64,000 nt of DNA from Flavobacteriales bacterium. GTDB lineage: Bacteria > Bacteroidota > Bacteroidia > Flavobacteriales_F > PHOS-HE28. Location: assembly GCA_016704485.1 (NCBI GenBank), contig JADJAA010000001.1:1240001-1304000 (forward strand). Direction: 5' to 3'. Both the position numbers and the translations under genes were made by a program. This document shows positions 36,302-46,217 of the stretch, one piece after another. Below the pieces are notes generated by a model. The model was not told the origin of the DNA, made no database searches, and was given only the letters and a program-made list of their open reading frames with translations. The stretch's first letter is position 1; the number at the start of each line of letters is the position of its first letter.

Positions 36302-38544
36302 TCAACGCAGTATGGTCACGTGGCCGGTGTATTCCTTGTTGGCTTCAGGAACGGAAAGCACATAGAAATAGGTGCCATCCGGAACATCGGATGCTTGCCA
36401 GTTGTTCGCGTAGTTCTCTTTCTCGTAGACCTTGTTCCCCCAACGATTGAAGATCGTAAGGTTGTTCTTGTAATACTGTACGTTCTCGAATACCAAGTTT
36501 TGGTTCCATTCATCGCCGTTCGGGGTGAACACGTTCGGGATCTCGATATCCGCCGGAAGGATCCGGAATGAGCCATTGATCGTGTCCGTACAGCCATCGG
36601 CTGCGGTAACGATCAAGGTAACAGGGTAGGTTCCAGGAGTTTCATAGAGATTGGTGGTGTTGGGTTGGGTGCTTCCCCCGTTCACCGGGTCGAAGATCCA
36701 TTGCCAATTGACGATGGTGGAGCCATCAACACTGGAATTATCGGAGAAAATGATCGTAGCACCGAACGGTTGTGGTGATGGAAGGTTCGTCAGATATGCA
36801 GCATTGACATTGGATCCTACCGTAACTGTGAATGGCGCTGAAGTGGTAGAGCAACCTTCGGCATTGGTGACCGTAACGGAGTAAGAACCGGTTCCTACGG
36901 TAATGGTAGGGTCAGTACTGGCGTTGGACCATTGATAGGATGCATAATTCTCTGTGGTACCCAATACGGCTTGCCCGCCTCCGCATGGATGATCGGCCCC
37001 GTGATGCCTGGGTTTACCACGATGGTGATGGTCGTATCGTAGGTGCAACCGAAATTGTCGGTTACAGAGAAAACATAGTCATGACTACCAACGCCTACTG
37101 GAGTTGCTACACCTGCAAGAGGATTGTTCGGGTCTGAAGATACTCCGTTACCCACCCAGTTGGAAGAGTCTGCGGTAGTTGTTCCCAATACAGGTGTAAA
37201 TGTTGTAAGACTAGGGAATAGGGACTGATCGAAATTCATACTCCAATCACACAAGAATCCATTGTCAATAGCCCATAGGTCAGTTATCGTAAACGACCAG
37301 GTTCCATTCAGTTCGCATCCGACCAACGCATCCATTGGATTCAAACTCTCGTACGTGCCAGCTGGCAATGTTGCTTGGGCATTATCCACCCAGGTACCAT
37401 TTGTCGCAGATGGACTCCAGCAATAATTGTAGCACACTCCAATGGAATCTGGCAATGTTTCAATATCCACAGGCTCTCCTAAATAGGTTCCTCCCCCATT
37501 TTGCTGATGGAAAGTGACGCTTTGGCCACTAGGGCATGCCAACGAGATCACGAGATCACCCATGAATGAGTGCTCCATGGAAACACATACCGATAGAAGA
37601 TCGTTGATGTTCGTTAGTGTTTGTCCCGGAGAAAAATTGGTAAAAATTAAGGTTGAAGTGAAAGGTACGCCTTGGTCGTCGGGAAGAAAGATGCCGCCTC
37701 CTAAATTGTTCTCTGGAAGAGCGGACCATGTAACGGCTGTAGGGCTGGCCAAAAGATTGACGGACTCACCTTCACAGATCGTATCGCCTGGCAATGTACC
37801 AGCGAATGTGGGCGTGGTGCTTACGAAGATCTGTAGGTCTACCAAGTTATTGTTGTTGCACTCGTTATCGTCGGTGAGTATAAGCTGCACCACATATTCA
37901 CCCGCTTCGGCGAATGAATGCGTAACGATCGGTCCAGTAAGACTGTCTTGGGTTCCATCCTGAAAATCCCAACGGTATTCAGCGAGCGTAGCACCCCCAG
38001 CGGCTGTGGACGCAGAGCCGTCGAATGTAATTACTTCGCCCTGGCATACCAACGCTGGTATCGCTTGGCCCATAGTAGCAGATGCGACCGGTGGGTTACA
38101 AGGTGTTGCACATGAGAGTGCAGCTGCAAAAACACCGGTACCCACGTCATTGCTATGGAATACGATCGTTAAACAACCGTTAACGTTCCCGAAGCCGGAT
38201 GAGATGATCCCTGGATTGTCCGTTCCGAACCATGTGCCGATCAACGGTGCACTGATGTCAGCACCATCATATATGGTTATATTATCCGTCGGTGCGGTGC
38301 CTTGAGTTGAAAGATTGAACGTGATCCACTGTAGGGATATGCCTGTTTGCCCACCAGTGCCGTCCGTGCAAATGGTAATGGTGAAGTCTTCATTATTACT
38401 GTATCCGGCTGCCCCTTCACCTCCACTATCCAGCAATGCACCAGAACATCCATAAGCGGTGCCACCGTCAGCGATATTTATGAATTGCGCTTGAGACGTT
38501 GCCGCTCCTAAAAACAAAAGGGTTAGAAAAATGAATATCCGCAT
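36302..38544 (-). pseudogene. CUB/PKD/P-domain T9SS type B cargo, copy 2, internal deletion with frameshift
   Basis: Paralog of copy 1 with the same order: signal peptide MRIFIFLTLLFLGAATSQAQ, CUB-like, PKD (FDGSASTAAGG), P-like domain (HSFMGDLVISLACPSG), then the shared C-terminal region. At about 36986 a segment equivalent to 34257-34483 of copy 1 is missing (227 bases, one extra T at the join, net 226), shifting the frame: the first part ends early at 36895 and the last ~235 codons are read in a different frame to 36302. The lost part encodes an Ig-like repeat. The C-tract that is short in copy 1 is intact here (five Cs, 36675-36679). Confidence 0.8.
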
Positions 38545-38620
38545 GGTAAAGAGATGTTACTGCATCCGTCGTAAAAAGGGGTCTTCTTCCAACTCATATC
38601 CTCAACTAGGATATATGCCC

Positions 38621-38628
38621 CGAACATA
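38621..38628 (-). promoter_or_regulatory. Promoter -7 box of cargo copy 2
   Basis: TATGTTCG on the minus strand, with GAAGGTCT immediately upstream and AATTG 12 bases before the box, as in front of copy 1. Leader about 70 bases to the ATG at 38544. Confidence 0.5.
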
Positions 38629-38653
38629 AGACCTTCCTAACAATTGCTCGAGA

Positions 38654-39727
38654 TCAATTCAACCTGTTCCTGTTGAGCCAAACCATGGTAGATCCAGTTT
38701 TTGATCGGCCATCCTTGGTAATTGCTTCAACCGCAACAAGGTAATAACCGTCCGAACAGTTGTCGCCATTCCAGACGGATCCATTATCGGTACTAAAGAC
38801 CTGAACATTCTCTTTGACGGAGAAGATCCGAACCATGACCTTTTCGTAACCCTCTGCGATCACTTCAAACGTATCGTTGATGTTATCCCCATTCGGTGTA
38901 AAGGTGTTCGGAATGAACAACTCCGGTAAAGGTGCCATTGGCTTTAGATCGGTCAATGGTTGATCGGTGTTATCCTCATTCGGTTCGTCCGCAACACTTG
39001 TAGTCGCTGATGAACTCAGCTCCGGCTTAGCATTTTCCAGTACATTCTTGGCGGCTTCTGCTGCCTTGGTGGTCAGCTCATCGATGATCTGTGCAACAAT
39101 GATGGGGCCATCAATCGGTTCAGGAAATTCAGCATCGGTCTTAACTGGATCCTCCTCCTTTGCTTCTGGAGCACCCTTAACCGACCCATCAACCGGTTCC
39201 GTAACTATTGGATCAGGTGAAATGTGCTCTATACCCAATGATACTGCCTGAGCTAGTTTTGCAGGTGCCACTGACTTGAGCACCGCGGAATTTGATATAA
39301 TAAGCTCTTGTTCAGCAGGTATAGGAGCGTCAACTTTAGCAGGTACTGTGGTGGAAACCAATGTGGGAATGTGTATTTCCTTGGGATCCTGAGGGATATC
39401 GGCTAACTCAACTGCTGGATCATTGGTCATGAATAGTGCTGCTCCGCCAATGACCAATGCCGTAACACCTGCTGCTGCCCAGCCCCATACGCTGCTAATG
39501 CCCGTAGCAGCCGGGTGGCCTAATTGACTGCTGATATTGGACCATGCACTAGGATCAACAGGTGCTTCATGCCCCTGGAATTTTTCCTGGAATAGTTTGA
39601 TCACCGGGTCTGCCGCCGGGGCACCCATCGCCAGTTTGGACTGGATGGCATCCCATGCACCAGGATCCACAGGGGATTCATGCCCTTGGAATCGCTCGCG
39701 GAACAGATCGTTCATTTCAAGACTCAT
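38654..39727 (-). CDS. Membrane partner of ECF sigma factor with type B gliding-motility C-terminal domain
   Basis: 357 residues. The N-terminal cytoplasmic part holds two near-identical modules, FQGHESPVDPGAW (13-25) and FQGHEAPVDPSAW (50-62), 37 residues apart. One membrane helix follows at about 81-100 (VWGWAAAGVTALVIGGAALF), then a Pro/Glu-rich linker, then at the C-terminus LFIPNTFTPNGDNINDTFEV and VWNGDNCSDGYYLVAVEAI, the type B C-terminal domain signature. There is no cleavable signal peptide. It overlaps the sigma gene by 11 bases; an ATG at 39715 just after the sigma stop is an alternative start. By position it may be an anti-sigma factor, but this is inference. Confidence 0.75.
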   Translation of the reverse strand: MSLEMNDLFRERFQGHESPVDPGAWDAIQSKLAMGAPAADPVIKLFQEKFQGHEAPVDPSAWSNISSQLGHPAATGISSVWGWAAAGVTALVIGGAALFMTNDPAVELADIPQDPKEIHIPTLVSTTVPAKVDAPIPAEQELIISNSAVLKSVAPAKLAQAVSLGIEHISPDPIVTEPVDGSVKGAPEAKEEDPVKTDAEFPEPIDGPIIVAQIIDELTTKAAEAAKNVLENAKPELSSSATTSVADEPNEDNTDQPLTDLKPMAPLPELFIPNTFTPNGDNINDTFEVIAEGYEKVMVRIFSVKENVQVFSTDNGSVWNGDNCSDGYYLVAVEAITKDGRSKTGSTMVWLNRNRLN

Positions 39728-40274
39728 TGCCGTAGTGATAGTGTTCAGCTACCTCTTTGGGTAGCATTTTTCGCAGGTAGGCCCGCGCTTTCATGAATTG
39801 CGATTTCGACGTATTCTCGGAGATACCAAGCATTTCAGCGATATCGCGGTGCGGGTACCCTTCAATTGCGAACAGGTTGAAGACCGTACGATAACCGGTG
39901 GGTAAATTCTGGATCAAGCCCATCAACTCATCTGCCGACATGCCACTTAGCACATGCTCATCCTCTTGATGCAGGTATTCTGCTTCCGTAAGATCAATAC
40001 TATGGTCGTACGGTTTGTTGCGGCGGATATTATCCAACGCGGTATTCACCACCGTGCGCGCGATCCATCCACCCAAAGGCCCATCGCCCCGGAAGTGGTC
40101 GATCTTCTGGAACACCTTCACAAAACCATCCTGAAGAATGTCCTGTGCTTGGTCCTTATTGTGGGCATACCGCATGCAAATACTCATCATTTTTCGCGCA
40201 AACTGCTGATAAAGAGCTTTTTGCGCTGTTGGATCACCATGTGTGCAACCGTGCACAAGTTCTTCGTCTGTCAT
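39717..40274 (-). CDS. ECF-type RNA polymerase sigma factor
   Basis: 185 residues. Region 2 is visible as ARKMMSICMRYAHNKDQAQDILQDGFVKVFQKI and region 4 as LPTGYRTVFNLFAIEGYPHRDIAEMLGISENTSKSQFMKAR (each quoted in part, residues ~28-60 and ~130-170). The open frame extends 42 codons further upstream but the family begins as MTDEELVHGCTHGD, so 40274 is chosen. Cotranscribed with the overlapping membrane protein gene downstream. Its regulon is unknown; Bacteroidota sigma factors paired with surface proteins often control envelope functions. Confidence 0.88.
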   Translation of the reverse strand: MTDEELVHGCTHGDPTAQKALYQQFARKMMSICMRYAHNKDQAQDILQDGFVKVFQKIDHFRGDGPLGGWIARTVVNTALDNIRRNKPYDHSIDLTEAEYLHQEDEHVLSGMSADELMGLIQNLPTGYRTVFNLFAIEGYPHRDIAEMLGISENTSKSQFMKARAYLRKMLPKEVAEHYHYGNES

Positions 40275-40461
40275 GGCATTCCCGGTAGTGATGGGAATTG
40301 GGGTGGAAAAGTTGCCTGAGCTCCGCATGAATGGGGCTTTTTTGCAAGATACGACGTATGAAGTATCGGAAGCATGGAAATATTGACCGTTGGATGACAT
40401 TGGACAGATCCGCTCCGGTGCCGTAATAGCATTAGGGATCTGGATCTCGCGTACCTTAAGC

Positions 40462-40469
40462 TACCTTCG
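40462..40469 (+). promoter_or_regulatory. Candidate -7 box of lepA
   Basis: TACCTTCG, 33 bases before the lepA ATG, fits TAnnTTyG. A second TACCTTAA lies at 40452. No convincing -33 element is visible. Confidence 0.35.
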
Positions 40470-40502
40470 CGGACTTTTTCGACCTTGGGCTTGGCCCTTT
40501 CC

Positions 40503-42290
40503 ATGGAACACATTCGCAATTTCTGCATTATAGCCCACATTGATCACGGCAAAAGCACCTTGGCTGACCGGCTGCTGCACATGACCGGTACCATTTCTGA
40601 CCGCGATATGCAGGCCCAGAATCTGGATGACATGGACCTGGAACGCGAGCGCGGGATCACCATTAAGAGCAAGGCTATCCAGATGGATTACACCTTGAAT
40701 GGTCAGAAATACATTTTGAATCTCATAGATACGCCCGGCCATGTGGATTTCAGCTACGAAGTAAGCCGTTCCATTGCCGCCTGTGAAGGGGCATTGTTGA
40801 TCGTGGATGCTACCCAAGGGATACAAGCGCAGACCATCAGTAATTTGTATTTGGCATTGGAACATGATCTGGAGATCATTCCTGTCCTGAATAAAATGGA
40901 CCTGCCCAGCGCCAACCCGGAAGAGGTAAAAGACCAGATCGTAGATCTCTTGGGATGCAAACTGGAAGATATTCTGAGTGCAAGCGGCAAGACGGGTATC
41001 GGTGTAGACAAAGTTCTGGAGGCCGTGGTGGAGCGCGTTCCGGCACCAAAAGGTGATCCTCAAGCACCATTACAAGCACTGATCTTCGATAGTGTTTTCA
41101 ATCCATTCCGTGGGATAATTGCCTATTTCCGCGTTATGAACGGAACCATCAAAAAAGGCGATAAGGTAAAATTCTTCAACACTGGCGTTGTTTACAATGC
41201 TGATGAAGTGGGCTGCTTGAAGATGACCATTCAACCGAAGCCCGAAGTGCGGGCCGGTGATGTGGGCTACATCATCAGTGGGATCAAAACCGCCAGCGAA
41301 GTAAAAGTGGGAGATACCATTACGCATGCTCTCCGTCCATGCGCCGAAGGGATCAAAGGCTTCGAGAACGTGAAGCCAATGGTCTGGGCCGGGATATTCC
41401 CGGTGGAGACCGACGAATATGAAGAGCTTCGCGATGCCATGGAGAAGCTCCAGCTCAATGACGCCAGTCTTACTTGGACGCCAGAGAGCAGTGCAGCGTT
41501 GGGCTTCGGCTTCCGCTGCGGCTTCCTCGGGCTGTTGCACATGGAGATCATCCAAGAACGTTTGGAACGTGAGTTCGACATGACCGTGATCACCACGGTA
41601 CCCAACGTGGGCTACACCATTACCAAGACCAACGGTGATGTAATGGAGATCCACAACCCGAGCGAACTGCCGGAGGTAATGCACATTGATAGTATTCAGG
41701 AACCCTACATCAAGGCACAAGTGATCACTAAGGCCGAGTATACTGGTGCGATCATGACCCTTTGCATTGAAAAGCGCGGCATGCTCACGGGTCAGAACTA
41801 CCTCACTACGGATCGCGTTGAGCTCACCTTTGAATTGCCACTCGGGGAAGTGGTATTCGATTTCTACGATAAACTGAAAAGCATTTCGCGCGGTTACGCA
41901 AGTTTCGACTACCACCCGATCGGTCAAAAAGAAAGTGACCTGATCAAACTCGATATCCTGTTGAACTCCGAAAAAGTGGATGCGCTTTCTGCTTTGATCC
42001 ACCGCGATCATGCCCATGAACTGGGTAAGAAGATGTGCGGTAAGTTGAAAGAGCTACTTCCTCGTCAGCAATTCGATATCCCGATCCAAGCGGCGATCGG
42101 TGCAAAGATCGTGGCACGCGAAACCGTTAAAGCATTGCGTAAGGACGTAACCGCAAAGTGCTACGGCGGCGATATTTCCCGCAAGCGCAAGTTGCTCGAA
42201 AAGCAGAAGGAGGGTAAGAAAAAGATGAAGCAGATCGGCAATGTGGAAGTGCCGCAACAGGCGTTCTTGGCTGTGCTGAAGTTGGATTGA
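40503..42290 (+). CDS. lepA: Elongation factor 4 (ribosomal back-translocase)
   Basis: Translational GTPase LepA/EF4, 595 residues, full length. The N-terminus MEHIRNFCIIAHIDHGKST contains the P-loop; IDTPGHVDFSYE and LNKMDLPSA are the G3 and G4 motifs; ARETVKALRKDVTAKCYGGD and the C-terminal KRKLLEKQKEGKKKMKQIG (quoted in part) are LepA-specific. A TTG six codons earlier opens the frame, but the ATG at 40503 matches the family start. Confidence 0.97.
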   Translation: MEHIRNFCIIAHIDHGKSTLADRLLHMTGTISDRDMQAQNLDDMDLERERGITIKSKAIQMDYTLNGQKYILNLIDTPGHVDFSYEVSRSIAACEGALLIVDATQGIQAQTISNLYLALEHDLEIIPVLNKMDLPSANPEEVKDQIVDLLGCKLEDILSASGKTGIGVDKVLEAVVERVPAPKGDPQAPLQALIFDSVFNPFRGIIAYFRVMNGTIKKGDKVKFFNTGVVYNADEVGCLKMTIQPKPEVRAGDVGYIISGIKTASEVKVGDTITHALRPCAEGIKGFENVKPMVWAGIFPVETDEYEELRDAMEKLQLNDASLTWTPESSAALGFGFRCGFLGLLHMEIIQERLEREFDMTVITTVPNVGYTITKTNGDVMEIHNPSELPEVMHIDSIQEPYIKAQVITKAEYTGAIMTLCIEKRGMLTGQNYLTTDRVELTFELPLGEVVFDFYDKLKSISRGYASFDYHPIGQKESDLIKLDILLNSEKVDALSALIHRDHAHELGKKMCGKLKELLPRQQFDIPIQAAIGAKIVARETVKALRKDVTAKCYGGDISRKRKLLEKQKEGKKKMKQIGNVEVPQQAFLAVLKLD

Positions 42291-42323
42291 TCGAAAGAAG
42301 TTTCGTAACGTAGACCTTTGTGG

Positions 42324-43865
42324 TCAACGACTCGTCGAAATGCTCGTGTCCCTCACTGCCGTGTAGATCCGAGCAAACTCATTTTCGAAACTTGGCTGGA
42401 AGCGTTCACCTAGCAGCGTAGGCCAAGGGTGTTTGCTTACTTTTTGATCGATGCCCTGGCCGATGAAAAGGACCTGATCCACCTCCGGGGGAATACCCTC
42501 GCGCCAGTGACGTAACAACCAATTTGGATCCCGGGAAAAGCGGAGCCAGTCAGTCTTTTTCGTTCTGGCATACGGGCCATAGGACAGGAGAAATTCAGTA
42601 GGAGCGACGAGTATTCCGTTATGCTTAGTGGCCACATAGGCCTGTATATGTTGTTGCATCCGATCGGACCCAGCCATTACGGAAAGCACAATGCTGTTGG
42701 GCTCCAATGCTGCGCACGCTTCCATTGTAAGCATGTGTGATGGTTCCAAGGTCGAAAAAGAACGCTCGGCCTGCGTAAGTCTGATCACTTGTAATGGAAG
42801 TGCGCAAATGGCCGCACCTCCGATAATGCGTGCAGCTATGCCCCGTGCGTTATCGGCAATGGCGATCAGCCATAGTACAAGAACAACAAGCGCTAGCCAA
42901 TGCACACGATCCGATACAATAAGCCTGCGACCATGAGGCGAATTGGTTAACCACGTGATCGCGAACAGGACGAGGAAAAGGATGATCAATACATCATGCC
43001 AAACCAATTTACGCCCAAGGCGCCACCGTGCCCAAATTCCTGTGGCTATGGAGATCAAGAGCAAGAGGCCAATACCAAGGATCAGCCATTTTTCTTTCGT
43101 TTGGTCAAAAATGAACAGGGTCTTCAAGAGAAATGTTCTGGTGAATGGCGGGAGTGAGGTCGGTATGGGTACGTTGATGATCTCAAGAACTCTATGTAAT
43201 TGGAACGCACCGATCAGTAGGATAACGGCACCCGAAGCGAGCCATTTGTTGCGTTCTCGAGGGTCGGTCAAGAATGCGGTTCTGCGTTCTTGGCGTAGTT
43301 CGAATAAATATGTCGGGAACATGAACAAACACAAGAGTGCAGGTGCGCCTCGGTGTGTGAACCATGCGAGGGCCATGCCTACCAGTAATCCGAACCAGCG
43401 TATACGTGGCTTTTCAGCGTGCCATTTCCACCAAGCCACTGAACCAAGACTTATCGCAACGCCGAGCAGGAAGTGGAATAAGCCTAAGATGAAGAGCGTG
43501 TTGAACATGACCGGAACGAGCCATAGGATCGGAATTCCGACCCGCGTGCCTTGTGCGCGTAAAAAGGCGACTGCCGCGATCACCACCGCACTGCTGACCA
43601 GTGTCGCAAAGACGTCATGTGCATGTTGCGGTTCCAGGAAGAGAAGTAACACTGCGGTGATCGCATCTCCAAGCGAACGCATGCCGCAGTAATAGGTGAA
43701 CCCATGCGCTGCATGTTCAGGTGAAGGCCAAGGTGCTTTCTGCAACGAGGCATGCAACACATGCATGGGACCATCGATCGTAATGAAGTATCGGAAGAAC
43801 AGGATCGCAGCCGCATTCACCAGAAGTATGCCCAATAGAATGGTGGCGATGCGAGATGGCTTCAT
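42324..43865 (-). CDS. Polytopic membrane protein, function unknown
   Basis: 513 residues with about ten hydrophobic helices in the first ~380 residues and a C-terminal soluble part of ~130 residues. The FITIDGPMHVLHASL segment after the first helix is reminiscent of the acidic first loop of GT-C type glycosyltransferases, and the overall layout (helices, then C-terminal periplasmic domain) fits that fold, but no firm motif supports it. The signature residues of known families were not recognised. Single gene, convergent with lepA. Confidence 0.55.
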   Translation of the reverse strand: MKPSRIATILLGILLVNAAAILFFRYFITIDGPMHVLHASLQKAPWPSPEHAAHGFTYYCGMRSLGDAITAVLLLFLEPQHAHDVFATLVSSAVVIAAVAFLRAQGTRVGIPILWLVPVMFNTLFILGLFHFLLGVAISLGSVAWWKWHAEKPRIRWFGLLVGMALAWFTHRGAPALLCLFMFPTYLFELRQERRTAFLTDPRERNKWLASGAVILLIGAFQLHRVLEIINVPIPTSLPPFTRTFLLKTLFIFDQTKEKWLILGIGLLLLISIATGIWARWRLGRKLVWHDVLIILFLVLFAITWLTNSPHGRRLIVSDRVHWLALVVLVLWLIAIADNARGIAARIIGGAAICALPLQVIRLTQAERSFSTLEPSHMLTMEACAALEPNSIVLSVMAGSDRMQQHIQAYVATKHNGILVAPTEFLLSYGPYARTKKTDWLRFSRDPNWLLRHWREGIPPEVDQVLFIGQGIDQKVSKHPWPTLLGERFQPSFENEFARIYTAVRDTSISTSR

Positions 43866-43945
43866 CGGCTGGAAAGTAGCTCTTCTTGGCCAGCAAATGC
43901 GATCCCGTTCTCAAACATTTATGTGGAAGGATCATTACCAAGGAA

Positions 43946-43977
43946 CAAAAAGAGCCCCGGCAATGGCCGAGGCTCTA
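43946..43977 (-). terminator. Rho-independent terminator after the lipoprotein cluster
   Basis: Minus strand: AGAGCCTCGGC, CAT loop region, GCCGGGGCTCT followed by TTTTTG. A strong stem of about 11 pairs with one mismatch and a T-tract, 20 bases after the lipoprotein stop codon at 43997. Confidence 0.85.
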
Positions 43978-43996
43978 TGAACTCAAAGGTCATGCG

Positions 43997-44980
43997 CTAG
44001 AGTGCGTTCACATCGGCTTCGAACTGGGCAATTGTAGTAGGTGTGTATGAAAGCGGTATGTTCATGCCTGGGGCAACCGTTATGGGGTTGAAGGAGGAAT
44101 AAACGCCCAAGGAATCCCCGTAAATGCTAACTACTACCGCGTCTGCACCTACACCGACCTGGGGGGAGGTTACAATTAGCGAAGGATTGGAATACATACC
44201 TGCCGAAGCGTTCTCCGTAGGAAAGATGATCCACGTTTGTGTGTTGTACCAAGTATACGTTGAAGGAATAGTTGCTTGTACCGATGTTGTGGTCGGATAG
44301 TCCCACCAGAAGTCACAATTGTTCCAGTTTGAATTGCTTTCCGGATTGAAATTGTAATTGAAGTAATAGGGGAATGTGTAGGTATAATCCGTTGTGTCAT
44401 AGTAAGCGGAATCAACGGAAACAATAGCAGAATCAATGCGATCCCAGATCATGTTCCCATCACTGTTGATATTGCCACTGAACAGATCCATTGACGGATC
44501 GCCTATATCGGTAGGGATCTTAGCAATAAGGCCACCATTCGTTATTTGCACTGGCGTACTGCCTTGGTTGGCATATACATTGATTGCACCACCGCTACGC
44601 AACATCCTTAGGTTGCCGTTGTCATTTCCAACGGTTTGTATGTTGAACAAGATCATCTCACTGACCGAAAGAACTTCGACCAACGATACCTGGACCTGAC
44701 CAGTTACGGGTGTACCGTCATCATATATGAAGGCTCCAGGTTCGAAGTCCAATTGAGTTCCCCTTGTGCCCATTACCTGACCACCTGTAACAGCATTTAC
44801 CGTGAACGTCTGCGTTGCGTCAGCTACGTTGTCCGCGAAATACTGACGGAACATTGGCTCGCTCGATGTTGGTGTTGGTGATGGTGATGGTGCTGGTGTA
44901 TTGTCAACAACATCTTTTTTGCATCCCCAGATCGTAGCTATTGCGACAAGAGCGATCAGAATTAATCGAGTCGGTTTCAT
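43997..44980 (-). CDS. Lipoprotein, tandem family member 1
   Basis: 327 residues. The N-terminus MKPTRLILIALVAIATIWGCKK is a lipoprotein signal with lipobox Cys20. After a Pro/Ser/Thr linker comes a segment shared with the two neighbours: ADATQTFTVNAVTGGQV, DFEPGAF, GTPVTGQVQVSLVEVLSVS, QTVGNDNG and LRSGGAINVYA. This arrangement (GG..G..L.F.P..F, then TG.V) resembles ZU5-like beta-sandwich domains often seen in Bacteroidota lipoproteins; function unknown. A four-base-shifted relative lies upstream; a strong terminator follows. Confidence 0.75.
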   Translation of the reverse strand: MKPTRLILIALVAIATIWGCKKDVVDNTPAPSPSPTPTSSEPMFRQYFADNVADATQTFTVNAVTGGQVMGTRGTQLDFEPGAFIYDDGTPVTGQVQVSLVEVLSVSEMILFNIQTVGNDNGNLRMLRSGGAINVYANQGSTPVQITNGGLIAKIPTDIGDPSMDLFSGNINSDGNMIWDRIDSAIVSVDSAYYDTTDYTYTFPYYFNYNFNPESNSNWNNCDFWWDYPTTTSVQATIPSTYTWYNTQTWIIFPTENASAGMYSNPSLIVTSPQVGVGADAVVVSIYGDSLGVYSSFNPITVAPGMNIPLSYTPTTIAQFEADVNAL

Positions 44981-45185
44981 TTTTTGAGTTTTTATGGTTA
45001 AAGTTATTCGAGCCTAGTGGTCAATAGTCGTTTGGTAACAGCACACTCAAATGGATCGCCAATGGGGGTCGGGTCTATCACGATGAATGTTAGTCAAGCA
45101 AGTCAACCAGGCTACTCTCAAAAGGCGTTCAACAAGACGTCGCAGGAACTTAGGTCGTACTGACCGATTAAGACACTAGCGAATG

Positions 45186-46168
45186 TTATAATCCATTCAC
45201 GTCATCATTGAATTGTTGGAGAGTCGTTGGAGCGAAGGTCATTGGAACGTTCATGTTGCTAGTGATCGTTATGGGGTTGAATGATGAAGAATAATTACCG
45301 TTGCCTTCATCTCTAAGCCCGACTATCACCGCCTGCATACCTATGGGTACAACTTGCATGGTCGTAAAGGCTTGCGGACTTGATGCATATAAGCTTGATA
45401 ACGAATTCAATGTTGGAAATGCGATCCAGGCCGCGGTACTATCGGTGGATAGGTTCGTAGGCATGCTCGCAGTAATAGTGGTCGGGTTCGGATCATACAT
45501 GAAGTAATCGCAGTTGGTCCACTGAACGTCGGTGTTTCCGGCAATGTCGTAGTAGAAGTAGTACGGAAAGGTGTACGTGTAGTCCGTGGTGTCATAGTAC
45601 GCGGTATCAACGGAAACTATTCCGGAGTCAATGCGATCCCAGATCATGTCCCCTAAGTCGTTCTCGTTCCCTCTGAACAACTCCATTGATGGATCGCCAA
45701 CACTTGTGGGGATCTTGGCAATTAGTCCGCCATCGGTTATTTGAACCGGCGTGTTGCCCAGATTCGCGTAAACATTGATCGCACCGCCACTGATCAACAG
45801 TCTTTGGGTGCCGTTATCATTACCAACGGTCTGTTTGTTCAACCAGATCATATCACCGATAGGGCTTCAACTAAGGAAACCTGCACCAGACCCATCACTG
45901 GCGTGCCATTTTCATATACGAAAGCATTTGGTTCGAAATCCAACCGCGTTCCTTTATTGCCCATGACCTGGCCGCCTGTTGCGGCATTGACAATGAAGGT
46001 CTGCGTAGCGTTGGCTACGTTGTTCACAAATAAAGCTCTGAGAGGCGAACTACCTGTCACGGGGTTCGGCGTCGGTGCAGGTGAAGCTGGGTTATCCGGC
46101 TCCTTTTTACAGCCTACGATCACCGCAATGGCAATAAGCGTGGTTAAGATCGTTGCTTTGGTCTTCAT
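45186..46168 (-). pseudogene. Lipoprotein, tandem family member 2, frameshifted
   Basis: Same family: lipoprotein signal MKTKATILTTLIAIAVIVGCKK (identical to member 3 for the first ~28 residues, through the lipobox), then the common VNAATGGQV, FEPNAF and GTPV motifs. At about 45850 the sequence reads TCGGTGATATG where member 3 has TCCGTTAGCGATATG: four bases are missing, and translation stops right after LVEALSVI. The remaining two-thirds (MIWLNKQTVGNDNG to FNDDVNGL) is open in the next frame up to 45186. Restoring four bases gives a full ~328-residue lipoprotein. Confidence 0.8.
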
Positions 46169-46217
46169 TTTAGATTAGCTTATGGATGAGGAATTTCTTC
46201 AACAGGATGCTAAGTGG

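Noticed and set aside
33592..36571. Plus-strand open frames (33592-33843, 36062-36571) over the cargo 3' ends
   Set aside because: They are identical shadows caused by the duplicated block on the minus strand.
41070..42017. 315-codon minus-strand open frame opposite lepA
   Set aside because: lepA on the other strand is unambiguous; the reverse frame is a codon-bias shadow.
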